Below are positions 8,801-19,111 of a stretch of DNA of 64,000 nt, one piece after another. The stretch spans positions 20,197,217 to 20,261,216 of the forward strand of contig CM032663.1 in NCBI GenBank assembly GCA_019095985.1, in the 5' to 3' direction. The notes beneath the pieces are model-generated. The model saw nothing but the letters and a program-made list of their open reading frames with translations, had not been told where the DNA came from and ran no database searches. Position 1 is the stretch's first letter. Each line of letters begins with the position of its first letter. Made by a program: the position numbers and the translations under genes. The DNA is from Streblospio benedicti (Eukaryota > Annelida > Polychaeta > Spionida > Spionidae).

Positions 8801-11617
8801 ACCCTCCTAGCCTACGGTGCTTGTCTGCACCCTCGCCCAATATATTGCCTCCTCTGTTTTGCAATCCTGGCTACGGCCCTGACTACTCATTGTAACACAT
8901 TTAAAATGAGACACCAGGATCGACTTCCTAAGTGTAGTGTTTATTATAAATGTAAACAATGCTGTAATTTCCGATCAAAAAGGGGCAATTACAAAGTACG
9001 CAATGGGTGCCAAGGATTTTGGGTGATGGATTTTGTAGGAGCTCAATGTAGAGAACAATGAGGAAAAAACATTTTATGGTAGAATTACTTGTAATCCCTT
9101 GCTTTCATTCTAATAATTGATATGTATGGATAAGCACTTGCTTAAGTGGTACCGCTTAAGGACCAGACCCCTCATATCATGCATATATACGCGTGTACGT
9201 GTCATACGTATTATTTGCCTTTGCTATTGACACCTAAATGAAAACCTCAATTGGAATACAAAAACCACATCATGTCCTCCCTGTTTCAATATGATTGGGG
9301 ATTATAGGATTTACTCTGCGGTTATTCACCTTGAGCATTGGACACGGAATACATTCTTGGCGTGCCAGGAAGTGGAAGACCCAAATATTTTTCGGCGACA
9401 CCACCATCAAACGGTCTGTGCAAACTTCTGATACGTTTTGAACGCCGATTAAGACATATTGAACTTTTCTGTAGCCAAAACGTTGAGTATGTATAACATT
9501 CTGGCTATCACAGTGATAAACTTGAGAGATTGAAATAAATTGACGCCACCTGAATAGGACGGGAAGGGTGCACTGTATTGGCGTATTGCAACTCAACCCT
9601 ATTAAATGACATTCCAGATAAGTTTTCAGAACCTGGTGATTGGTGTACACTCAATATAATTTCGGCAATATATTTCAACACTTGTATATATTTGTTTTTA
9701 CATATGCAAAAACAGATTCAGTTCACACAATGGATGCAGTGATATTTAAGGGTTATAGCGCTCATTCTCTCAAGGAATCATCAGAATGTCTTTCTCCTAA
9801 TACCAGTAACCTGATGAGAGATTTTCTGAGGTCCTATCTTGACCAATGGAATGAACAAACTTAGAACCTTTCCGTACACTACATGAACAAAGACACTTTG
9901 GATGATTATATATTACCCAATAATTCTAGTCAAAGTTTTACAAACAGAGCATCATCATCAGAAACTTCTGCAGAAACAAATCGAAGTCTAAAATGCCAAT
10001 GATTTCTCAACCTTAAAGCGCAATGACGGACTTGACAGGGGAAAAAAGAAACAAATTGAGTCTGAAATGGCACTGATTTCTCAACCTCAAAGGACTAATC
10101 CGCGCCTAATAGAAGTAGCTTAAGGGGTTAAACAAAAAGATGATGGGATGGGGTGGGTGTGGGGTGATATCACAATTCTGATGCCGTCTGACAGGTCTCT
10201 AATGCACGATGATATTGGATTTCAATGAGCTCACAGAGGCGATGTCACGCAGGTCATGTCAATTCTGCTCACACGGTGTCGCTTCGTGACCATGAAATTT
10301 CAAACGCCATTTTGAGGTAGGGCAATACCCTTGAAGATTTGCAGTTTGGGAAATGTTTGATTTGTTTTCTAGTAGTGGCGTGTAAACTTCCATCATGGCT
10401 TTTAAAGGCGCATTACGTTTCTGTGTATATTCAAAATTGATATACCGTAGAACCTTTGGATTATGATCACCCAAAGGGACTGAACTTAAGTGGACTCAAT
10501 TGAAAGGCGGTCTCTATATGGAGGTTGACAGTAGTCTGTTATGGCGTGGGGTCGTGGGAAATGATCGTATTGTGGAGGTGGTATCTTTGGAGATGTGGCC
10601 AAAATTGGAGGTTTCAACGTAGTGTCTGTGACCATTGGTATTTTATAACTCCCATCTGATTGATTGAGTATACAGTGTCGAGTGAGAGATCACAATTCTA
10701 GACAAATACAACTGTAAATAACTCTTCTTGTAGCGGTTCACACAGGTATGAGTATGCCTCTATGGAAAAAGTGACACAACATTTGAATGAATATAACATA
10801 AATTCTCACACCACCTCTGTATTTATGGCAGCACTCGTTAGCGCATGCTCAATGATGTACAAATTCAACAATGAACAATATTTTCTATTTACCATCATCA
10901 AATTGACTTCATTTTATTACATTTATATTGGCATGCAGTACCTGCGTTATAAATGGATACAGGATAGGCATATGAAAGACACTATGAGTAATTAGCCCAA
11001 TGACTTTGCACCAGCAATGCTATATTTCTAAGATAAACGTATATGCTAGAATGGAACTATTCACCAACATGTAACTATTACCGATACAAACTCAACTTCT
11101 ACTTAAATCTTTATATAGGTACAATCTACCACAAGAAATAGAGCACAGTCAATAATATGACGTCAGAGCAAGCAAACGTTGTATGTTAGTTGCCTTGCAG
11201 TACAGGGCAATATGTTGCTGGAGTAAACGTACAGACTTGAGCATATACTGCATACTCCTCAGAGTGTTGAGAAAAAGAAAAAAAATCAATAAGGATGAAA
11301 GTGAAATAGAGTACATGTAACTTGTAACTTAACGCTGTATCAGCCTTAAGTAAATAAGTTTACGCTAGCTAGTACCTTCTATTTAGACCACATATCTGTT
11401 GAGACCACCTCTACCATTTCCTGCAGTTCCGCGTACCTATATAACGAGACCACCTCCCTGCTGAGAAGAAACCAGAGGTTCTACTGTAAATATAAACATC
11501 ATACTGTACCTGTAAAATTTCATCACTGCTCCCACCACCAGAAGGACCCTCATTGGAGCCTACAAGGCCTCCTGTTTCATTCAACGCACTGCTATTCCAA
11601 GATTCTGTCCTATGCAT
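2095..11617 (-). CDS. Class A (rhodopsin-like) G protein-coupled receptor, 3 exons, 366 aa
   Basis: Predicted seven-membrane-segment receptor in the plasma membrane; ligand unknown. Coding exons on minus are 11617-11510, 3927-3728 and 2887-2095. The total is 1101 bases and all junctions are GT-AG and in phase (0 then 2). Exon 1 gives a short extracellular N-terminus with N-glycosylation sites (NSS, NET). I chose the ATG at 11617 because the frame upstream has no other ATG before a stop. Exon 2 holds TM1 (GIVCN, N58 as N1.50) and TM2. Exon 3 holds TM3 with the disulfide-type Cys, TM4, an extracellular-loop Cys (PICTR), TM5, TM6 (MWAP in place of CWxP) and TM7. Signature motifs are altered: DSY for DRY, E84 at the usual TM2 aspartate, NIVTL for NPxxY. 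A Cys cluster after TM7 (LCCCC) suggests palmitoylation. The family subtype is not recognised. Confidence 0.8.
3193..3229 (-). ncRNA. Hammerhead-ribozyme-like core, arm 1
   Basis: On minus the sequence is CTGAGGA, then a perfect 7-bp hairpin (GTTCTTG, TGA, CAAGAAC), then GAAC. The hammerhead consensus is CTGANGA, stem II, GAAA, so the last core base differs here. Penelope-like elements are known to carry minimal hammerheads in their terminal repeats. I could not find a convincing stem I, so activity is doubtful. Confidence 0.3.
3526..3562 (+). ncRNA. Hammerhead-ribozyme-like core, arm 2
   Basis: The sequence reads CTGAGGA, a stem II hairpin with one mismatch, then an intact GAAA followed by GTCTCGCC. 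It is the mirror copy of the arm 1 core. A short stem III (GTC with GAC) is possible, but the strands expected to form stem I do not pair. Confidence 0.3.
3728..3927 (-). CDS. GPCR exon 2 (TM1-TM2)
   Basis: 200-base exon between acceptor ttctttcag and donor gtaagta. It encodes LQLHYAPVITIPGIVCN and the TM1-TM2 region ending LVEMGVD. Entry phase is 0 and exit phase 2, matching its neighbours. Confidence 0.8.
3961..4220. mobile_element. Palindromic element with a tRNA-SINE-like centre
   Basis: Long imperfect inverted arms of about 80 bases start with agcttctctctcacacacat at 3961 and end in its complement at 4220, meeting near ttacaaccct / agggttgta. The centre, read on minus, contains TTCGAATCCC, an RNA polymerase III B-box-like sequence, in a setting that looks tRNA-derived. 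The element lies about 30 bp upstream of GPCR exon 2, in intron 1. Confidence 0.6.
4041..4150 (-). repeat. tRNA-derived SINE-like unit
   Basis: On minus the unit has GTGAGTTCGAATCCC (B-box-like) followed by a conserved tail containing gatatagtcaaatggaagct. The tail recurs at 30303-30412 and, in shortened form (tatcacatagcc), at 55990-56115. No intact tRNA cloverleaf can be drawn, so it is not annotated as a tRNA gene. Confidence 0.45.
4911..4965. repeat. (TTTTG)n simple repeat
   Basis: Imperfect tandem TTTTG units. The repeat translates to low-complexity frames that should not be read as genes. Confidence 0.8.
7620..7845. repeat. TTTA/TTTC-rich simple repeat
   Basis: Tetranucleotide-like repeat with TTTC units first, then long TTTA runs. 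It abuts a MITE right end (CCTGGATCTGCCA) at 7853-7865. Confidence 0.85.
7850..8022. mobile_element. Degenerate TGGCAGATCCAG-family MITE (two right ends)
   Basis: One right end, AAAACCTGGATCTGCCAG, lies at 7849-7866. A second right half follows, with the family body motif aacccatgaaatcca near 7957 and a changed end cgtggatct at 8014-8022. The left end is not visible. Confidence 0.5.
8680..8881. mobile_element. MITE with CAGGGCCGTAGC inverted ends
   Basis: 202-bp element. CAGGGCCGTAGC at the left matches GCTACGGCCCTG at the right exactly, and inner sequence (gcctcctctg) is shared by both halves. Ends of this type are common in hAT-like MITEs. I do not see a clean 8-bp target duplication, so the superfamily is tentative. 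Confidence 0.75.
9972..10125. repeat. Two-copy tandem repeat, about 76 bp unit
   Basis: gaaacaaatcgaagtctaaa at 9972 recurs as gaaacaaattgagtctgaaa at 10048. Both are followed by near-identical tgatttctcaacct sequence. The copies have diverged moderately. Confidence 0.65.
10443..10625. repeat. TAGAACC/GGTCTCT interspersed repeat
   Basis: Starts taccgtagaacc and contains ggcggtctctatatggaggt. The same combination recurs at 11.4, 13.6, 33.8 and 43.2 kb. This looks like the widespread short element with TACAGTAGAACC-type ends found in many invertebrates. Confidence 0.5.
11380..11488. repeat. TAGAACC-family repeat, right end
   Basis: Contains gagaccacctc motifs and ends gaggttctactgta, the inverted form of the family's end sequence. 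It lies in the first 130 bases of GPCR intron 1 next to the exon 1 donor. Confidence 0.5.
11510..11617 (-). CDS. GPCR exon 1 (extracellular N-terminus)
   Basis: 36 codons from an ATG, rich in Ser, Gly and Asn, with two N-glycosylation sequons. The exon ends in ILQ before donor gtacag, in phase 0, which is what exon 2 requires. The frame remains open upstream and includes two more NIS-type sequons, so the true start could lie in a further exon spliced near 11686. This exon has less support than the other two because it has no conserved domain. Confidence 0.55.
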
Positions 11618-12426
11618 TTTGCCCAATCCACTTATATTTACAATGCTAATATTCAACTCAGACCACTCCAAGGGGTAATAACTGTCACCCACTATTAGGT
11701 TGGTTTCGCCCCAAGAAGATTCTTATAAGTAGTTTTGTAAGAATGCTTCAGGGGACAAGTCCGTGGTGTTGAATATTGCCATAAGATCATTTGAGGATGG
11801 TGTTGAATTGGCTAGAGGGGTTGACTTGACGTGCACGTTTCCTCAAAGTAGGTAACGGTAGAATTGTTGCTGCAGTGGTCGGAAATTGGATCAAGCCAAG
11901 TCCTTGTTCACTTTTGATTAGTTAATATGGAAGTAATGTGGCATCAATAATTCAATTTTATCATTGCTGTCATTGTAACAGTCCCTTTTTCACAGCAAGG
12001 TTTCACTGCTCGCTATTTCTACATTCATTGTCCTGGGTCCGACAAACTTTTTACTTATCCTTCTGGTTAACCATCTCAACATGACCATTTAGATTTTAGC
12101 TTTAAATTTTCATATATGTAGGTCTTCATAAATATTCATTTATTTCTTATATACCAGTACAAGATTGATTCAAATGACTTTGGGAGAAAACGATTGTTAC
12201 TGTTGTCAACGATATTTTATACATACAAATATAGTCTAAATACGTGAAAGTTATTACGTCACTGACCAGTGTCATCATTACATACCCGAAGAAGAATGTT
12301 ATGTCTGAAACGTCTTTTTATTTTATCCAGCAATATACTATTTTACCAATATGGCTTAACTTAGATATCTAATCTTGACCAACGTCATTGCAATATGGAT
12401 GTAATCCTCAAAGCCCTTCTAAATAG

Positions 12427-12505
12427 TATTTTCTTCTCTTACTTTTTACACAGGCATAATTTCAGTTGTTTTCTTCTCTTACTTTTTACATAGGCATAAA
12501 AATCA
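12427..12505. repeat. Short tandem duplication
   Basis: ttttcttctcttactttt followed by taca[c/t]aggcata occurs twice, about 42 bases apart. Confidence 0.75.
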
Positions 12506-13429
12506 GTATGACGTATAAATAAAGTTAAGTCATTATAGGAAGAAGTATTTCAACGATAAATATGTCCCATTCATAAAATATTTTATACAATTGTGTTATT
12601 CTGGGAAAAAAACTTGCTTCGTGAAGTTCGTGTTTGTACATTTACACGCACTTCTATTTCATAATTCCCATAGCACGCTTCCTTTCACTCTAATGTTTCC
12701 CATGCACATTTAGAGTTATTTGAAACAGCCCAAATGCGTCCTTAATAGTCGGCGCCAACAGCTTTAAATTTTCTTTTTTGTGTTCACATGTTTGTTTCTA
12801 AATAACTTACAACTTTAACATTGAGCCATTTATCTTTCACTTTTGTGCCAATGGGATTCCTCAGCGGAGATTAGCCATAATATTTCACTCAACATTAATC
12901 GCAAAGCCACTTCAACCAGTCATATCAAACGATTATGTTTCTCCTTGACACAAAACACTTCCTAATCCTCTCAAGTCGCTTCCATATTAACACCAACGTT
13001 ACATAATAATCAGTACAAACTACTGCTAAGCCCCACAGATTGGCTTTGTGATCACTACTTGTATCATCTTCTACAAAAGCACCTTTGTACCTTCGTCCGC
13101 TTTGTCGTGTGCTTCGACTCAGGGGCCGCTTTGGCTTCAGTCTAGACTTCATTATTGATGAACACGAATTTGTCCCACCAACGATTGAAATGAAATGGGA
13201 ATATTTCTACTGTTTTTGCTTGGCAGTACACAATAAGGAGAAGTTAGTGTTGAATAATTGATGATTTCACTTGCCTTTAGCTTTGCGCCATAAAATTGAC
13301 TCTCATTTCCGGCTGTGTAAAGAAACATGCGCCTGAGACCCATCTGAGATGACGTGTAGATCGATATTTTTAGTAGGCCTATATAAGTGCGAAACGTATG
13401 GCAGGTTTGGTGGAGGGCGAATATTCAAA

Positions 13430-13612
13430 TCCACCATGAGAGATTCAGCCCCCCCCCCACACACACACACATACAGACTTTCCCCCACCAAAATACCTCG
13501 TGTTCGTGGGGTTTCAAATGGCCATCGATTCCTCGTGCTAAACCCCTGAAATCCCTTAAGTGCTTGCTTCCCTTTTCCAAAAACCTTATTTTGTCAATGC
13601 ACTGGAAACTGT
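13430..13612. mobile_element. Degenerate TGGCAGATCCAG-family MITE body
   Basis: Contains the family's poly-C block, the ccaccaaaatac motif, ctgaaatcccttaagtgc and ccaaaaacctt. The terminal ctggatctgcca is missing. An ACAC-rich patch sits after the poly-C block. Confidence 0.5.
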
Positions 13613-13618
13613 TTATAT

Positions 13619-13735
13619 TGTTAGGACCTCCTATTAAGACCACCTCTATTAGAACCACCGAGAGATCATTTATCCAAGTCCCAATGCGACCGACATGTTG
13701 GTAATTCTATAAAACGACCACCTGTCTTTTGACAC
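13619..13735. repeat. TAGAACC-family repeat fragment
   Basis: Contains aagaccacctctattagaac and acgaccacctg. These are characteristic internal motifs of the family but neither end is clear. Confidence 0.45.
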
Positions 13736-15239
13736 CTGGACATGTCTTGGGTCACAGTGTTGTTGTTTTAATGTTGTTGGTTTTTTTTTTTTGTTTTTTA
13801 TGGATTTATGTTAGTAGGCCTACCATCTCCAGACGACATTTATTGTGAATTTTACATTGCTACTGGGACAAACAGCGTTCGTCTGTGTAAAAGTAAATGT
13901 AATGTTAATGAACTTATTAACAAGAAACCCGTATGTCCAAACAACATACCATGCATGTGCTGGTTACATATTCATCTGATAATTTGTGATTCTGATAGAG
14001 AGTTCTACCGTACAAGGCGTCACCATCCCCGTAGGTCTAATACCAGGTGGGTTTTGGTTGTGAGTACAGGATGCGTGTATTTCACACTTTTTTATATATT
14101 GAACATGCCCCCTTTACGTTATTCACATATCCGTTCACATCACTGTATAGTAAGTAGTCAAAGATATGCTTCAAATCACAAGAAAATAAACATATTTGCA
14201 ACAGATACACATAACGTGACTAGAAATATAACCAATTGCAGACGTTTTTATAAATTAAAACATTGCATGCAAACATGTGTTATCCTCGGTAATTTACCCT
14301 ACATTGATCTTAATTAATTGATCCCCTTCATGTAAGTGTGACATACGAACTACTAATTGAATGGTTGATCCGTGAATAATTTCCTGTGGACATACAAATG
14401 CACAATAATTGGTAGCAAAAAAAAACTAGTGACTTATAGTGGTTTTTTGAAATATACACGGTTTGTGTTATGTGAATTATACATTATACATGGTTCATTT
14501 AACGTTTCAGGCACAATCGAGAGTAAATAAACGTAAACACTGCATGGTTAATTCAAATATAGTTGATCCACCTCTTCCAACGTGCATGCTCATCTAATCT
14601 GTGAATTAACAATGCAGAATTAGCTAGAGCTAACTTTGTCCACCCCCACCCCCCTGTGGTACTGGCCTTGAAGGGCATCGTGACCTGCATACTAATCAAC
14701 TTATAATACGTTACTGTTCTTTGGATTATAACTGATTATCAACCCATTATTTTTATGGGCTCCCATAAATGATGTAACAAGCTAGAAAATCATTACCTAC
14801 CTGTATACACACTAAATAACACACAGAACGGAACGAACTGTACGAATCTGTGTTTGTTTGTACAAGTTTAGCACTTAATTCTAATCTACGTGTAATACAC
14901 GCTAAAGCTTACGTTAGCAACTTTCAAACAAAATTATTCAAATGAACACAACGACCCCATATGGGGGTTTATCACTTGCGCAAATCATTCACGGCCCATT
15001 GCAATCTCGCAGCAGCAGGCACATTCTGATCACGTGATGTGCATGCGGCTTCTTTGTAATTCCTTAATTCGTCTTAATCACAGAATGGCAGATACAAGAG
15101 CTGATCCCACTTCCATTGATTATTTGTACCGTCTGGCAGAGTGGATTTTAGTCACAGTTACATGTTTTGTACGTGATTGCGAGTAGGATTCTGAGCGGGG
15201 AAAGTTTAGGCTTACTAATAGACAGTGGCTAAAACAAAC

Positions 15240-15484
15240 TAGATCAGATGTGCTCAGAGAGCATAGCTTAGCCAGAACAAAGTTGACTCGTGGGCGGTAA
15301 AGATGTTTACGTTGCAGTCATAGCATTTAAGAAGAAGATAGTCTTATTTGATAGGTATTTCACCCTATCTATGTTCTTGGCATTGGATTACACGTTCTTT
15401 CTAGACATGGCTGAAGTAAATATCTGTTGCCCATGAGTCGACATTCTTCTAGTGATGCTGTGCTCTCTGAGCACTTTTAATCTA
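15240..15484. mobile_element. MITE with 28-bp inverted ends
   Basis: Left end tagatcagatgtgctcagag continuing agcatagc; the right end is its complement with about four mismatches in 28. Length is 245 bp. It has no coding capacity. Family not recognised. Confidence 0.65.
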
Positions 15485-17159
15485 ATATAATCAGTATGCC
15501 AACTTGATGATCATGTTTGAAACATTATTGAAACTTTAGTGGAAAAATGAAATAAAAAGTGGTAAAATGGTTCTCTGGAAGACAAACTTGAATAATTGGC
15601 AATTAGTGCCAATATGGAACACAGATGACGTTCACTTTACTGTTTTAAGCATTTAAGCATTGTACCCAATTTGAATGCTTTCTTTCAATCATTGGCAAAT
15701 TGAGAAAATGTTGAAAACGGACCAAAATTGGCCCTGTGGAAAGTATAGTTTAATTGACAAAGTGCCCAACATCGAATCACTTTGGTGTTGCGTTATACCA
15801 CATAGTTGATTAAAGTTTTAACAAAATTGAATCATTGATAAACACTCATGCTTGTCTGCATACATACATGCGTATATGCACGGACACAAACAAAACAAAC
15901 ACGACGCTTTCGCTACAGCTGAAGCGACACAACAAACACAACAGCTATAAAAAGGACGACGGTGCACCGCCTTGTTTTCGATACAGTTATCAATTCCAAT
16001 TGAAGCTGTTACACCGTCTCAGAACACTTGTACTCACTCATTGAGTCACTGGCAGATCGGGTGTGTGGGAGCAAAGAACATTATTTCTCCACAAATTAGG
16101 TCTTGGTTTGTGACTTACTTCCCACACTATCTTTCTCTCTGTCTCTCTGTCTCTCTAACTTTTCTCTCTATCTCTGCATCTCTCTTTCTGTGTTTCTCTG
16201 TCTCTCCGCGTCTCTTTCTTTCTTTGCATATATCTCCCCACACCTCTCTGTCCACCCGTACATCTCTCTCTCTCCATCTCTCTAGCTATCTAAGCAAGTT
16301 CCTATCATCACTGTAAGTGACTGTATTGACATAGCTGAAAATACCACCCTATCTCGCCTTTTATTTTTCCTGTTCTTAACTCCACACGTCGACACGTATA
16401 AAATTGACATCAAGAATCCACCACATTTAACTCTACTGTTCCGCAAGTCTGGATATTTGAGCAAGATGTGTAATAAAATGATTTGCAGCTTATGACATGC
16501 ATTGTGTTATCTACGGTAATCCGAAGAACTCTAGATCTTCAGCGCGCGATACGATGTCAACTTGATTTAGAAATAGACATTTGTAGTGAACATAAATCAT
16601 GTTTTTCACTCGTTATTTCCTCTCACCATGATACATCTGTATCTGGAAATGAGCACTCGGGTGCGTATGAGTATCATTACATTTTTAACCCTTTATCTGA
16701 GTGGCTAGTTGATTACTAATATTTTGCTGTGAAAAAAATATCAAGATGAATATACATTCAAGTTTTACCCGATCACGTGAAGGGTGAATCAGACATACGA
16801 CGTGGTAAATTCTAGGCTAGCATATATTAAATTGGGTAGTAATATTTAACCATATATTATGGCATATGCGTAGGGACTCTATTCTGTAACGGCATTCATA
16901 TATACATGTACTAGCGTATACGCTTATACCCGTGGTCATTATTCCTGAGTGCAACTACGTGTGATGTGGTGATGTAGTGAGACAAGAACTCGCGGGTTTG
17001 GCAACATATTTTAATGGTAGTTGGTTTAATTCTACAATATTCTAGGTAAAGTGGGAGATGCCTCACCGTAAACAAAGTTAAGTTCATTTCTGAGATATTT
17101 TAAAACGTACATGATGTATACATTTTACATCTACGCTATTTGATCTACAGACTATTGTG
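15485..17159. other. No gene seen; CT-rich tract
   Basis: Only chance frames, several of them running through the CT-rich tract at 16.12-16.29 kb. A lone TGGCAGATC-type end occurs at about 16049. Confidence 0.5.
16125..16290. repeat. CT-rich microsatellite
   Basis: Irregular TCTC/TCTG tandem units, giving Leu/Ser-rich false frames on plus. Confidence 0.85.
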
Positions 17160-17535
17160 ATATCGAGCTTATTCAGGCAGAGGAGAGAGGAGGGAAGCGG
17201 AGTGAGGGTGACTGGATAAGAGGGTGGAGAGGGTGGGAAAGAAATCACGTGTGTGCTCTGTGAAATCGGCTGAACGAGTGGGGAGAGACGGCAAGGCTGG
17301 GCGGAAGTGAGGGGCCTGGATTTTACGCGGGCGCGGGCGGCCGGCGGGAAGAGAGGGCCCAGACGACCTTGGGAAGATCCAGGGCGCCGGATGTGACCGT
17401 GGCGGGGCCGAGGGAGGCGGGCCGGCGCCAGGGGAAGAGACCTTGACCTGGGGTGACTTGGTGCGACTGGATTGCGGCCAGACAGGCGGCGGCGGGCCGA
17501 GGTCATTGCCGGGTGGCGGCTTATCAGAGGAGTGA
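17160..17535. other. GC-rich, CpG-rich island
   Basis: An abrupt change to G/C-rich sequence with many CpG dinucleotides (gcgggcgcgggcggccggcg; ggcgccgg) inside AT-rich DNA. A 140-codon minus frame crosses it but is Pro/Arg/Ser-rich, as expected from composition alone. It might be a CpG-island promoter, a GC-rich repeat or foreign DNA. No gene start is evident beside it. Confidence 0.55.
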
Positions 17536-18161
17536 CCTGGATATAAGGTATCCTTACCTCATTATATTACCTTACCTTCCTAAACAAATCCTACACATGA
17601 CTCTGGTATTGTCAGTTTAATTACTCCACATACAACACAGATCTACAACTGAAAAATAATAAACGTAACCACAAGCAATCAACTGTGATCAATAGTATTT
17701 CAATTACACCCTTTTTCGTTTACAAAGACAAATATTTTAATATAGACAGATATTACAATTCCTGTATAAAAGTTATATTTATATCATATTGCACTTAAGA
17801 TATACAAAATTGCAGGATATGAAATTTCAGTGGCAAAATATCGTGTTTTATCATATCTTAATCTTAATCATAATGACCTCAACCATTGTCCTCATGTCAT
17901 GTACCTAAGACAACTTGTGAATTACAAATATGTTCACTACATTGTGTGTATGCAAGTATGTATCTTTCTATTTACACAAGTAAATAAAACTTTCAGTTCA
18001 CTTCGACATACTGTACTGTACAAGAAGAAACATTTGTGCACAGCATTTGTTTTATTATTCAATAATAGTGATGGGTTAACAAATTATTATGACGTTCCTT
18101 ATGAGTCTCTATATCCATATGCAAGTTGTTTTATTTTGGACATTACAGATGGTCTCATTCT

Positions 18162-18713
18162 GATATCTTTGTTTTAGTCTGTATTGTTTGGAGACTACAT
18201 TATTCATTCTATCATTCCGTGCAAAAATCACCGCCAATAACCAACGCTGATTGGTCAACCAGCATGCTCAATTATACGATTGACTGCACGCGCGGAGACC
18301 ACTACTACGGCACTAGTCTAAACTCGTCACATTTTCAATACAGCCGCTGACGTCGCATGGTCAAAAGTTTAGACTAGTGCCATAGTAGTGGTCTCCGCGC
18401 GTGCAGTCAATCGTATAATTGAGCACGCTGGTTGACAAATTGACTTGCAATGAGAACGTTATGATATGATTTATTTTAAAATAAAAACGATTCAGACACT
18501 CGTTTAGTGTGGATTTTAGTCATGATAGAATGGTATTTGACCACTCGATTGTCGTGTCAATGGGAAAATTGAGCATGCTGACGTTTGATTTACCCTCACT
18601 TCGTTCGGGTAAATCAGACGTCAGCATGCTCAATTTTCCCATTGACACTCCAATCTCGTGGTCAATTCCTACATTGATCGTCTCCAAACAATACAGAATA
18701 AGACAAAGATATC
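18162..18713. mobile_element. Nested palindromic (fold-back) element
   Basis: Outer 34-base inverted arms (gatatctttg... ...caaagatatc) at 18162-18196 and 18680-18713 enclose two further palindromes. Palindrome A has 71-base arms (18254-18324 and 18366-18436, 41-base loop). Palindrome B has 57-base arms (18539-18595 and 18607-18663, 11-base loop). Both inner palindromes contain agcatgctcaatt. There is no coding sequence. It is most simply a fold-back MITE, or one MITE inserted in another. Confidence 0.75.
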
Positions 18714-18956
18714 AAAAAGTCTCTATATCAATCTACTTATTTAGACAAAGATGACAAAGATGAAGTTATGAACTGCACTAGGGAAGTCACTGACACAGCC
18801 AACTGTGATGCACATAGAGCACTTCACACCGATTCCGTATATACATGCATATATATTTTTTGTGTTTACACCATCGTAGCTCAGATATTAATGAACCAAC
18901 AATAGTGTTTGAGGTGTCAAATTGAAGCTACTTACTTATATCTATGTTTAGGAATA

Positions 18957-19111
18957 TTTAGGACAGGTAAAATCGGCGTCCTATATTTTCCTACCAATTC
19001 CTAATTTTCCTGCCGATTCCTACGTAGGAATGCTTCGTGAATACCAAAATCTATTCCTACGTAGGATTCCTAAATTCCTACGTGGCAATTGTAATTCCTA
19101 CGTAGGAATAG
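18957..19111. repeat. Cluster of TTCCTACGTAGGAA palindromes
   Basis: Exact or near-exact copies of attcctacgtaggaat occur at 19016-19031, 19053-19068 and 19094-19109, with partial copies between and before them. Spacing is irregular, so it is not a simple microsatellite. Confidence 0.75.

Larger units (their letters stand above)
8882..11379. other. GPCR intron 1, distal part: no gene seen
   Basis: Several medium-length chance frames occur (for example on minus at 9.3-9.65 kb), none with a domain or convincing splice context. The stretch holds a 76-base tandem duplication near 9.97-10.1 kb and one member of the TAGAACC repeat family. Confidence 0.45.
11618..15239. other. No gene supported; repeats present
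   Basis: A 169-codon plus frame at 13.8-14.3 kb and a 75-codon minus frame at 12.9-13.15 kb show no domain and are probably chance. Visible structure is a hammerhead-like motif at 12285, a short tandem duplication at 12427-12505, a degenerate MITE body at 13.43-13.61 kb and a TAGAACC repeat. Confidence 0.45.

Noticed and set aside
9270-9650. 126-codon minus-strand frame in GPCR intron 1
   Set aside because: No domain or plausible splice sites, and the upstream neighbour on the same strand does not join in phase.
12925-13152. Minus frame with FVEDDTSSD resembling the receptor tail FIEDSTDEA
   Set aside because: The match is only a few acidic residues, and no TM7-like sequence precedes it.
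13808-14317. 169-codon plus-strand open frame
   Set aside because: Long for AT-rich DNA but without domain, hydrophobic pattern, splice context or good start; probably chance.
17084-17506. 140-codon minus-strand frame over the GC-rich island
   Set aside because: Pro/Arg/Ser composition follows from the GC content; no domain and no start context.
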